Of a DNA stretch of 13,201 bases, positions 7,158 to 13,201 are shown piece after piece. A model generated the notes under the pieces. It was not told the origin of the DNA. It saw only the letters and a list, made by a program, of their open reading frames with translations, and did not search any database. Position 1 is the stretch's first letter. Each line of letters starts with the position of its first letter. The translations under genes and the position numbers were made by a program. The DNA comes from Acidobacteriaceae bacterium (GTDB lineage: Bacteria; Acidobacteriota; Terriglobia; Terriglobales; Acidobacteriaceae): NCBI GenBank assembly GCA_030040115.1, contig JASHUH010000018.1:1-13201 (forward strand), read 5' to 3'.

Positions 7158-7257
7158 GTCTTGATGATAAACCTTCGCCGGGCCAGGGGGCGGGGCGCGC
7201 CCCGATTGACGCAATTCATTCCGTCGCGCTGAACGGTGCGCACCAGAGACTGACTTG

Positions 7258-9849
7258 TTATCTGCTGCTCCCTATCAGGCGAATGCGCGCCGTCAGCGCG
7301 CGGCCCTCGGGCTCGCTCAACGTGCCGAACTGCGGGGAATCGATGTTGTTGTTGACGATAGGGGAATTCAGGCGATCGGTGGCGTTTTCCATCACCCCGC
7401 GCAGGCCCCAGTACTGGCCATGGAAGTGAAAGCGCCACTCAAGGCCGGGGCTGAACTGAATATAGGCAGGAAAGCGATATTCTCCGGCCACGCCCACCAC
7501 CTCGCCGGCCGCGTTCACCGCCGTGTACGGAAACCCGCTTTGCCACATCAGGTCGTAAACCAAGTCCCAGTTCTTCTCAAACCACCGGATCCTGGGGACT
7601 GCGAAGGGCAGCCAGCCCCAGGAAATGGTGCGGTTGGGCGCATCCCAGGGCTGGGGACCGCTCTGCTGCGGTCCCAGCGGCGAAGGCGTGGGCAGACCAC
7701 TCAGACCGCCCGGTTCAGGTCCAAACAAGGAAGGCGTGGGCAGATAGTCGAGCGCGGCGTTGGTGCGCGCGGAGGAATGCGTATAGGAGATGTAGAGGGT
7801 GTAGCCGGCGTGGAACAACTTGCGCAGTTCCATTCCTTCGGAATGGTATTGGTCGGTGCGCGCGTTGGTGAGCAGGTAGTTGCCGGCCAGCGCCGCCGGC
7901 CCGCTTTGATTCGTGAACGTGAACATATTCGTAGTGCGTTTACCCATGAAGTTTACGCCGCCATAGAGCGACCAGGGCAGGGCGCGCTCGATGGCGGCGC
8001 TCCAGTTCACCGCCCGTGGGTCGTGCAGCAAACTATCGTCCGCGGTGAAAACGGTCTCCTGCGGCGGGCCGGTGGGCGTTGTGCCGTCGGATGCGTAATA
8101 GGTGTCAAAGCGGATGCCCGCGTAGGGCTGGACGAGGTAGGTGAGCTGGGTTTGATCATAATAGAGTCCGATACCGGCGGAGATTTTAGTGGTCTTTCCC
8201 GCATGAGGCGGCGCATACACGGCGGCGATGCGGGGGGCCAGCAGCGGCCGGCGCACGATGGCGTCCCAGTCGAAGCGCAGCCCGGGTTCGACAATCAAGC
8301 CATCCATTGGCCTCCACCGGTCCTCGGCATAGGCGCCGAGCTCGTCGTTGTGCAGCGTGAAAGAAGGTTGCTGCGGAAATGTACTCTGCCGGATCAGCGC
8401 GCCGTCTTCGCGCAGGTAATTCACCGGCGCGCGCACCTGATTCTGGTTGTACGTAATGCGGTCGAGGTCAAGACCGAAGCGCAGATCGTGCCGCCCGCCC
8501 CAGCGCCGTGGCGGCAGATACACGTCGGCAGTGCCTTCCTGCCGTTGGGAACGTCCGGTCAGGTTCTCGAAGTAGCTGCCCTGCGCAACTTCGGGCGTGA
8601 TCGTGTAGGGGGTAGTGACCGCGTTTCCATGCGGTTCATAGCCATCGCGAAAGCGCATCTCGCCCACGCCGACATCCAGCAGCGCGCCTTTGGCAAAACT
8701 CCATTGATCGCGCAGGTAGGGCAGCCAGGCAATGATGTCGCGCTTGGTGGTGCTCTCCTGCGGCGTCAGCGCCGACAGCCCTGAGTAATCCGTATGATAG
8801 TCGTTGAATAAGAGCCCGGCGGTGACGATGTTGTTCGACGTTACATTGGTCTGCGCCTTCAATAGGTTGCTGCCGCGGATCACCGGACCGGTGTCGGCGC
8901 CCGCCGGCAGCCCCTGGATATAGTTGTTGTCGTACTCCATCTCCACGCCGTCGTACCACCACGCGTAATTCTTCACTACCGGCCCGGAAAACGTGAAGCG
9001 CGGCGCAAATTTATCGAAATGGATGCCGTTGATCTGGCGCCACGAGGGAACGAAATTGGTTGCATTGAAGCGGAACTTGTTGTCGCCCATGCCGGTGTTA
9101 AAGGCGATCGCGCCGCCGGCGGCGCGGCCATACTGCACCGGATACCGCGTGGTCTCCTCCTCGACCGAGCGCACCGCGTCGGTGCTCACCCGGATGTCGA
9201 GGGTGCCCTCGACCGGCGAACGAACATCGAATCCATCGATGGTGTCCAATGTCTCCCAGGTTTCCGCGCCGTTGACGTGTACCTGCTCGGTGCTGTCCTG
9301 CACGACGCCTGGATAGAAAGGCAGCAGATAGCGGATGTCGCGGGAGGTTTGGTAAGGAACGTTTACGATCTCCGGGGTGTTCATGATGTGATCGTCGGAA
9401 ACCTGATCGGGATCGATGCCTGGAGTGGAAGCGGTGACGTTCACCTGCTCGTTGACTATCTGTTCATGAGCCAGAACAATGCGCACGCTCGATTCGCTGG
9501 CCGCGATGCCACTCTCGTCGGCGGTGTAAAAGTTTGGCTTCTCGATGTGAACGCGATAAGGCTGGTTCTGGCGCAGCGTATAACTGCAATGGCCGGCGTA
9601 GTCCGTCCAAAGTTGCGCCGGCGGTAACCCCGGCTCAAGAACCGTGACTTGTGCGCCCTGAACCGCGACTCCGTTCTCGTCATCGACGGTGAATTCGACC
9701 CGCGCGTGAGCTTGAGCGGCGGCGGCCGGTTGGGCAGGGACAGCCTTACGCTGGGTTTGAACAGCTTCGAGCTGTGCGCCGGCGAAAAGAAAGGAGGAGA
9801 AACAGAGCAGGCCGGCCACGACCCGCATTGCAGTTTCAGGACGCGGCAT
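7258..9849 (-). CDS. TonB-dependent receptor-like outer-membrane protein with N-terminal carboxypeptidase-regulatory domain
   Basis: An 863-residue outer-membrane protein. A signal peptide (about 8-26, [19 protein letters not shown]) is followed by a Gln/Ala-rich linker and a CarboxypepD_reg/Cna-B-like domain (about 50-130; [35 protein letters not shown]...[11 protein letters not shown]). Next comes a plug-like region (about 138-255; [48 protein letters not shown]) and a long beta-barrel to the end. This is the Oar-like layout common in Acidobacteriota and myxobacteria. The substrate cannot be inferred; nearby genes give no transporter. A 16-residue unit beginning LPTPS is duplicated at about 702-733. 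The start is uncertain: TTG at 9852, ATG at 9847-9849 and ATG at 9826-9828 all lack a close Shine-Dalgarno. I chose 9849; the later ATG would give an equally good signal peptide. Confidence 0.85.
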   Translation of the reverse strand: MPRPETAMRVVAGLLCFSSFLFAGAQLEAVQTQRKAVPAQPAAAAQAHARVEFTVDDENGVAVQGAQVTVLEPGLPPAQLWTDYAGHCSYTLRQNQPYRVHIEKPNFYTADESGIAASESSVRIVLAHEQIVNEQVNVTASTPGIDPDQVSDDHIMNTPEIVNVPYQTSRDIRYLLPFYPGVVQDSTEQVHVNGAETWETLDTIDGFDVRSPVEGTLDIRVSTDAVRSVEEETTRYPVQYGRAAGGAIAFNTGMGDNKFRFNATNFVPSWRQINGIHFDKFAPRFTFSGPVVKNYAWWYDGVEMEYDNNYIQGLPAGADTGPVIRGSNLLKAQTNVTSNNIVTAGLLFNDYHTDYSGLSALTPQESTTKRDIIAWLPYLRDQWSFAKGALLDVGVGEMRFRDGYEPHGNAVTTPYTITPEVAQGSYFENLTGRSQRQEGTADVYLPPRRWGGRHDLRFGLDLDRITYNQNQVRAPVNYLREDGALIRQSTFPQQPSFTLHNDELGAYAEDRWRPMDGLIVEPGLRFDWDAIVRRPLLAPRIAAVYAPPHAGKTTKISAGIGLYYDQTQLTYLVQPYAGIRFDTYYASDGTTPTGPPQETVFTADDSLLHDPRAVNWSAAIERALPWSLYGGVNFMGKRTTNMFTFTNQSGPAALAGNYLLTNARTDQYHSEGMELRKLFHAGYTLYISYTHSSARTNAALDYLPTPSLFGPEPGGLSGLPTPSPLGPQQSGPQPWDAPNRTISWGWLPFAVPRIRWFEKNWDLVYDLMWQSGFPYTAVNAAGEVVGVAGEYRFPAYIQFSPGLEWRFHFHGQYWGLRGVMENATDRLNSPIVNNNIDSPQFGTLSEPEGRALTARIRLIGSSR
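7682..7744. repeat. 15-base in-frame direct repeat inside the TonB-receptor-like gene
   Basis: The 15-mer GAAGGCGTGGGCAGA occurs at 7682-7696 and again at 7730-7744, 48 bases apart, which is exactly 16 codons. It encodes the repeated LPTPS motif in a Pro/Gly-rich loop of the barrel. It looks like a small internal duplication. Confidence 0.6.
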
Positions 9850-9959
9850 CAAGACAGTTCGGAAAGTGAGCTCCCGCCTCGGCGCCAGTATAGCTCCCCC
9901 TGCGCATGAAGGCTTGGATGCAGGGTGTGCCGAGCTTGCGCCCTGTTGTTCCCACCGGG

Positions 9960-9991
9960 CGCCCCACAGGTACGTGTCTGTCTGTGGGGCG
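9960..9991. repeat. Perfect 10-bp inverted repeat (stem-loop) in the intergenic region
   Basis: CGCCCCACAG (9960-9969) and CTGTGGGGCG (9982-9991) are exact reverse complements around a 12-base loop. It lies 41 bases after the stop codon of the glycosyltransferase gene (minus strand), before the TonB-receptor-like gene. No T tract follows on the minus strand, so it is not a classical intrinsic terminator. It could act in 3'-end stability or be a dispersed palindromic repeat. The remainder of the gap 9850-10032 shows no gene. Confidence 0.6.
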
Positions 9992-10032
9992 TGCGCGCGC
10001 GGAACTCAAAGCGAATCGCAGGGCGGAGCGGG

Positions 10033-10821
10033 CTAAGAGCCTTGCGCGACGCGGGAATAATACTGCTGCGTTACTTTTCTTCCCCAGGGAACAAAGCACG
10101 GCGCGCGCATCACGCCAATCCTGTGGCAGACAAACTTGGCTGTCGTGGCGAGCACGCCGAGGCCATACTTCACGCTGCGCTGAAAGTTAATGGATGATGC
10201 TTCCTCGAAATACTTTGTCGGGCAGGAGATTTCGCCGATGCGGAAGCCGAACATGGCCGCCTGGGCGATCATCTGGTTATCAAAAACAAAATCATCGGAA
10301 TTCTCGAGCAGCGGCAGCGTGAGCAGCAACTGGCGCGAAAAGGCGCGAAAGCCGGTGTGATACTCGGAAAGCTTGACGCCGAGAAACAGGTTCTGAAATG
10401 CCGTCAGCAAGCGGTTGAAGACGTATTTATAAAACGGCATACCGCCTTTTAGAGCGCCGGCGCCAAGAATGCGCGAACCCAGCACCATGTCGTAAACGCC
10501 GCTGGCCACCATGCCCGCCATGGCCGGAACCAGCGACGGCGTGTACTGGTAATCGGGATGGAGCATGACCACGATGTCGGCGCCGGCGGCGAGCGCTTCG
10601 CGGTAGCAGGTCTGTTGGTTGCGTCCGTAGCCGTAGTTGGCGTCGTGGACGAAGGTTTGCACGCCGAGGCTTCGGGATAGCCCGGCGGTGCCATCCTTGC
10701 TCGAATCGTCCACGAGGATCTTGATATCCACAACTTCGGACAATTCGTTGACGGTTTTCTCGAGGGTCTTTTCGGCGTTATACGCCGGCATCACCACAGC
10801 AATACGTTTCCCGTTGATCAT
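10033..10821 (-). CDS. Family 2 glycosyltransferase, polyprenyl-phosphate sugar synthase-like
   Basis: A 262-residue GT-A-fold glycosyltransferase, probably cytoplasmic or membrane-associated. Motifs in order are [16 protein letters not shown] (9-24, nucleotide-sugar site), [10 protein letters not shown] (36-45), [16 protein letters not shown] (62-77), [12 protein letters not shown] (84-95, in the place of the metal-binding DxD), [13 protein letters not shown] (112-124) and [10 protein letters not shown] (154-163). These match the family that includes dolichyl/undecaprenyl-phosphate mannose or glucose synthases, which load a sugar onto a lipid carrier. There are no C-terminal transmembrane helices. 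The open frame begins at 10953, but ATG at 10819-10821 is chosen because AGGAG (10830-10834) lies 8 bases upstream and family homology begins there. The start overlaps the stop of the membrane gene upstream by four bases (ATGA), so the two are translationally coupled. Sugar specificity is unknown. Confidence 0.88.
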   Translation of the reverse strand: MINGKRIAVVMPAYNAEKTLEKTVNELSEVVDIKILVDDSSKDGTAGLSRSLGVQTFVHDANYGYGRNQQTCYREALAAGADIVVMLHPDYQYTPSLVPAMAGMVASGVYDMVLGSRILGAGALKGGMPFYKYVFNRLLTAFQNLFLGVKLSEYHTGFRAFSRQLLLTLPLLENSDDFVFDNQMIAQAAMFGFRIGEISCPTKYFEEASSINFQRSVKYGLGVLATTAKFVCHRIGVMRAPCFVPWGRKVTQQYYSRVAQGS

Positions 10822-12623
10822 TTCTCCAACTCCTGCGATGTTGTTACGCGCGCGCCAGCCAGGCCAGCGGCGGGAGGCGCGGCGGTCGTTGTTTGTTCCG
10901 GCGTAGGATACGGCGTGATTCGAGCCGGATGCGCATCCGGTTCGACCAGCCAAACCTTGCGGTTCCAGTAGTAGCGGATTAACTGATAATTATCGGCTGC
11001 ATTTGCGTCTCTCGCCCATACCACTTTGGAACGATCGACATCGGGGGAGTTGTAGACCCATTCGTCCAGCGGGTTATGGTCGGACGAATAGCGAACGATG
11101 GCTAATTGCGGGCCAGGAATCTGCTCCAGTTGGCGTTCGATTCTCGCCCGCGCGGCGCCATAATGATCCGGCCCAAACCAGGTGAAGTTCCAATTGCTCG
11201 GAGGCCACTCCGGCGGGGTCAAACGCAGTGGCTCCGCCACCAGCCGCAGCCCCGCCAGCGCCACGCACGAAACCACGGTAAGCCGAACCATAGTCAACCC
11301 CACCGATTTGCCGTCCGGTTTCCAGAGGCGCAGGTGGCGCATGGCCTGTAACCCAATGGCGTAGAAGGCCGCCACAAAAGGCGCCACATAATGGGGAAGG
11401 AGGTAAATCTCGATGGTGAGACCGGCAGCCAGAACAAGCAGACACACGACCAGGAAGCGGATGCGCTTATCGAGAAACACGCGGCGCACCATGAGCATCG
11501 GCAACAGGAGCGTGAAGCCGGCGTAGAAAAGCCCGGTAAAGACGACCTTGACGAGAGTGTAGGGCAGGAATCCCTTCGCGGTGTGGATCTTGTTAAAAAA
11601 ATCCATCTCGTCTTTTTCATAGAACTTGCGCATGACCGCATAGCGATAATGGGGCGCGGGCCGCGCATGCTGCCACACGTAGTATGGCGCCATGGCGTAA
11701 GTGACGCGGTCTGCGGTGTAAGGAAGTGTCGAAGCTTTGCCGAAGGCCTTCAGGTCGTAATAACTCAACCACGCGAGAGCAACCAAGACGACCGCGAGCG
11801 CCGCCGCGGCAAAACGCGCTGCCGCGGCGGCGTCCGGCCTGTTCGCGCCCTTCCAGAGCCAGCGGCCCAACGCGAATCCGACCGGAAGACAGAGCAACAT
11901 CCCTTCGTAGGGGCGGGTCAGGGCAAGGATCGCGACGCCAACGCCCATTAACACTGCGTAAAGCGTCCGCGGGTGTTTCATCAGACGCGGTAGCGCTCCC
12001 AGCATGAATGCGCCGCCCAGCGCGGCCAGTGAGCCGCCGGTGTGGTAGGTGTTGATCCAGTCGCTGAAGAGGCCGAGCCGGATGACCGCAATAAAGCCTC
12101 CCACCAGCGCCCACTGGGGCGGCAACCAAGCCTGCAACATCCAGGTAAGGACGGCGCACATCAGCGCGTCCATGGCCAGCAACGCAAACCATGGATGGCC
12201 GAAAAGCGTGATTCCCGCGGCCAGCAGCAATCCCTGCCCGGGAAAGTACATCGATTGATACGAGGGTAGCATGGTGATGTGAATGCTTTCGAAATGCGTC
12301 CACATCGCGGGAGTAGGATTGGTGAGCCGCCCGTGAACAAAGGTTTGGGCGGCAAGAAGAAAACTGAAATCGTCAGGAACAAAGGGAAGTGGAATGGGAA
12401 AAAGCGGAAGCATCGCCAACCGCAGGACGAGGACGCTGAGGCCAACAGTAGCTGCCGCCAGACCCTTGCGACGCGCCAGGAGCGCGAAGGCTTTCTCGAT
12501 GCGGGTGAACCAGCCGGCGCCCAGCCGCGGCCACGTGAAGGCCGCTGCGAAAGTAATCGCTGTCAGGCCGCACTCGATAATCAGCAGCGAGGGGTTGGGT
12601 TTATTGGCGGAAGTCAGCAGCAT
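10818..12623 (-). CDS. Multi-spanning membrane protein, putative GT-C-fold glycosyltransferase
   Basis: A 601-residue integral membrane protein with about ten or more hydrophobic helices between residues 11 and 465, then a soluble C-terminal domain (about 470-601). The first large extracytoplasmic loop carries [33 protein letters not shown] (83-115) and [17 protein letters not shown] (121-137). An acidic pair in this loop is typical of GT-C transferases (ArnT/PMT type), which use polyprenyl-phosphate sugars outside the membrane. The tail [15 protein letters not shown]...VVWARD...VWLVEPD is characteristic of a conserved acidobacterial family. It overlaps the GT2 gene by ATGA, suggesting donor synthesis and transfer by one unit. 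Start: ATG at 12621-12623 gives a sensible N-terminus. An in-frame TTG at 12731 would add 36 residues but has no RBS; the chosen ATG has only a weak GGAA. Acceptor unknown. Confidence 0.75.
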   Translation of the reverse strand: MLLTSANKPNPSLLIIECGLTAITFAAAFTWPRLGAGWFTRIEKAFALLARRKGLAAATVGLSVLVLRLAMLPLFPIPLPFVPDDFSFLLAAQTFVHGRLTNPTPAMWTHFESIHITMLPSYQSMYFPGQGLLLAAGITLFGHPWFALLAMDALMCAVLTWMLQAWLPPQWALVGGFIAVIRLGLFSDWINTYHTGGSLAALGGAFMLGALPRLMKHPRTLYAVLMGVGVAILALTRPYEGMLLCLPVGFALGRWLWKGANRPDAAAAARFAAAALAVVLVALAWLSYYDLKAFGKASTLPYTADRVTYAMAPYYVWQHARPAPHYRYAVMRKFYEKDEMDFFNKIHTAKGFLPYTLVKVVFTGLFYAGFTLLLPMLMVRRVFLDKRIRFLVVCLLVLAAGLTIEIYLLPHYVAPFVAAFYAIGLQAMRHLRLWKPDGKSVGLTMVRLTVVSCVALAGLRLVAEPLRLTPPEWPPSNWNFTWFGPDHYGAARARIERQLEQIPGPQLAIVRYSSDHNPLDEWVYNSPDVDRSKVVWARDANAADNYQLIRYYWNRKVWLVEPDAHPARITPYPTPEQTTTAAPPAAGLAGARVTTSQELEK

Positions 12624-12679
12624 GGCGGTTCCAAGGCAAAAATGCGAATCGAGCCGAGACTGAACAAAGAAGATCGCTG

Positions 12680-12701
12680 CCGCCGCGATGTTCAGCGGCG
12701 G
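12680..12701. repeat. 7-bp G+C-rich stem-loop upstream of the GT-C-like gene
   Basis: CCGCCGC (12680-12686) and GCGGCGG (12695-12701) pair perfectly around an 8-base loop, 57 bases before the chosen ATG. If the gene started at the TTG at 12731 this would be coding (PPLNIAAAA). In the untranslated reading it is a leader hairpin. Confidence 0.35.
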
Positions 12702-12787
12702 AAAGAACGCAAGGGAGAGCCAAGCCGGCAACGGGGGATTTTACTGGCCAATCTCTCCCGCAAAACACAAAAGCATTTGGGTGCGCT

Positions 12788-12809
12788 TCCCCGACGGAAT
12801 TGCCGGGGA
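12788..12809 (-). terminator. Possible hairpin terminator or stabiliser after the Flp pilin gene
   Basis: TCCCCGGC and GTCGGGGA on the minus strand form an 8-bp stem (one G-U pair) with a 6-base loop, 22 bases after the pilin stop. The T-rich run (TTTTGTGTTTTG) begins about 14 bases later, so it is not a textbook intrinsic terminator. It could nevertheless lower read-through into the glycosyltransferase genes. Confidence 0.35.
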
Positions 12810-12831
12810 GTGGTGTGCGCCTTGCACGCAA

Positions 12832-13017
12832 CTACGCGAGCGAGGTGCTGATATTGGTGAAGACCTGGACGATGGCGCCGGCAAGAGTGGATGCGCTGGT
12901 GACGGCAGCCAGAGAAATCAGGCAGATCAACAGGGCATATTCGACCAGATCTTGACCCTCTTCATCGTGGAGCAGGTTCTGGGATTTCACGTACAACTTC
13001 AGCAAAGTGTTAGGCAT
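12832..13017 (-). CDS. Flp/Fap-type pilin (class IVb prepilin)
   Basis: A 61-residue prepilin that should be cleaved by a TadV/CpaA-type prepilin peptidase and assembled by a Tad secretion system into a thin adhesive pilus. It has a short leader ending in Gly21 (LLHDEEG), then QDLVEYALLICLISLAAVT. The mature protein therefore has the conserved Glu at position 5 and Tyr at position 6 of the Flp motif, followed by one hydrophobic helix of about 20 residues and a short tail (VFTNISTSLA). The ATG at 13015-13017 is chosen over upstream in-frame starts because AAGGGAG (13023-13029) lies 5 bases before it and the resulting length is typical of Flp pilins. A second copy begins upstream outside the window. 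No tad/cpa assembly genes are in view. Confidence 0.9.
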   Translation of the reverse strand: MPNTLLKLYVKSQNLLHDEEGQDLVEYALLICLISLAAVTSASTLAGAIVQVFTNISTSLA

Positions 13018-13142
13018 TGAATCTCCCTTCATGGTTTTTGGGGGGAGGGAAGCCTGGGTTATGTCTGTCACGAGCTTTTTGGGCCCGGCCGGTAAGCCGG
13101 ATTCCATGCGGTTGTTGCACATAACTTGGTCGTGCTGTTCAA

Positions 13143-13201
13143 CTACGTGAGTGAAGTGCTGATATTGGTGAATATGCCGACAATCGACGAGGCAATACCT
13201 T
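13143..13201 (-). CDS. Second Flp/Fap-type pilin (partial, 5' end outside window)
   Basis: The last 19 codons and stop (TAG at 13143-13145) of a gene entering the window from the right. It encodes GIASSIVGIFTNISTSLT, closely matching the end of the neighbouring pilin (LAGAIVQVFTNISTSLA). The 33 bases at 13140-13172 match 12829-12861 with only three differences. It is therefore a tandem paralogue, 125 bases upstream of the next pilin start. The leader and cleavage site are not visible, so integrity cannot be judged. Confidence 0.8.
   Translation of the reverse strand, partial: GIASSIVGIFTNISTSLT

Noticed and set aside
7191..7202. 12-base palindrome GGGGCGCGCCCC between the TonB-receptor-like gene and nuoB
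   Set aside because: A self-complementary G+C run with no loop and no T tract; short enough to arise by chance in this composition.
7255..8784. 509-codon open frame on the plus strand
   Set aside because: It lies entirely antisense to the TonB-receptor-like gene apart from a few bases. Its protein has no recognisable domain, and such long antisense frames are expected in G+C-rich coding DNA.
9906..10197. Overlapping short open frames on the plus strand across the palindrome at 9960-9991
   Set aside because: Two frames of about 90 codons overlap each other and the GT2 gene end; no homology or RBS supports either.
10822..10953. Upstream extension of the GT2 gene by 44 residues
   Set aside because: It would lie inside the coding end of the membrane gene and has no family similarity, whereas the ATG at 10821 has a good RBS and a coupled ATGA overlap.
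11391..11951. 186-codon open frame on the plus strand with a His-rich start
   Set aside because: Antisense to the GT-C-like membrane gene; no RBS-supported gene or domain is seen.
12279..12851. 190-codon Lys/Arg-rich open frame on the plus strand
   Set aside because: It runs across the GT-C-like gene start, the intergenic hairpins and the pilin end on the opposite strand; the composition reflects antisense translation of hydrophobic helices.
1..13201. RNA genes, CRISPR arrays, insertion sequences, phage or defence genes
   Set aside because: No tRNA-like or rRNA-like sequence, regularly spaced repeats, transposase, integrase or defence-associated domain was recognised on either strand.

Overview
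This is a G+C-rich bacterial chromosome segment in which every gene I can support lies on the minus strand. The protein types point to an Acidobacteriota chromosome. They are futalosine-pathway menaquinone synthesis, a TonB-dependent-receptor-like protein with an N-terminal carboxypeptidase-regulatory domain, an OmpA-like protein with Ig-like inserts, a GT-C membrane protein with a PDDFSF-type motif, and Flp pilins. The assignment is an inference from protein families and was not tested by a search.

Layout in transcription order, right to left. (1) 12832-13201: two tandem Flp/Fap pilin genes, the first cut by the window edge. (2) 10033-12623: a multi-spanning GT-C-like membrane protein joined by an ATGA start/stop overlap to a family-2 glycosyltransferase of the polyprenyl-phosphate sugar synthase type. 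The two probably form a lipid-linked sugar donor and transfer pair. (3) 7258-9849: a large TonB-dependent-receptor-like outer-membrane protein. (4) 6582-7157: nuoB, a complex I subunit, away from the usual nuo cluster. (5) 4558-6321: an OmpA-like envelope protein (barrel, two Ig-like domains, OmpA C-terminal domain), followed by a clear intrinsic terminator. (6) 3629-4267: a small outer-membrane beta-barrel. (7) 1459-3519: a secreted propeller protein with eleven Asp-box (BNR) repeats. (8) 251-1387: mqnE, a radical SAM enzyme of menaquinone synthesis. (9) 1-210: the start of a small membrane protein, perhaps DoxX-like, cut by the window edge.

Together the window combines cell-envelope proteins (receptor, OmpA-like protein, barrel, Asp-box propeller, pilins, glycosyltransferases) with two respiratory genes (mqnE and nuoB). 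No RNA gene, insertion sequence, CRISPR array, phage gene or defence system was seen. I found no convincing undescribed system. The points most worth a second look are the tandem pilins beside a coupled glycosyltransferase pair, the lineage-specific OmpA C-terminal domain lacking the usual peptidoglycan-binding Asp, several perfect intergenic stem-loops, and the isolated nuoB.
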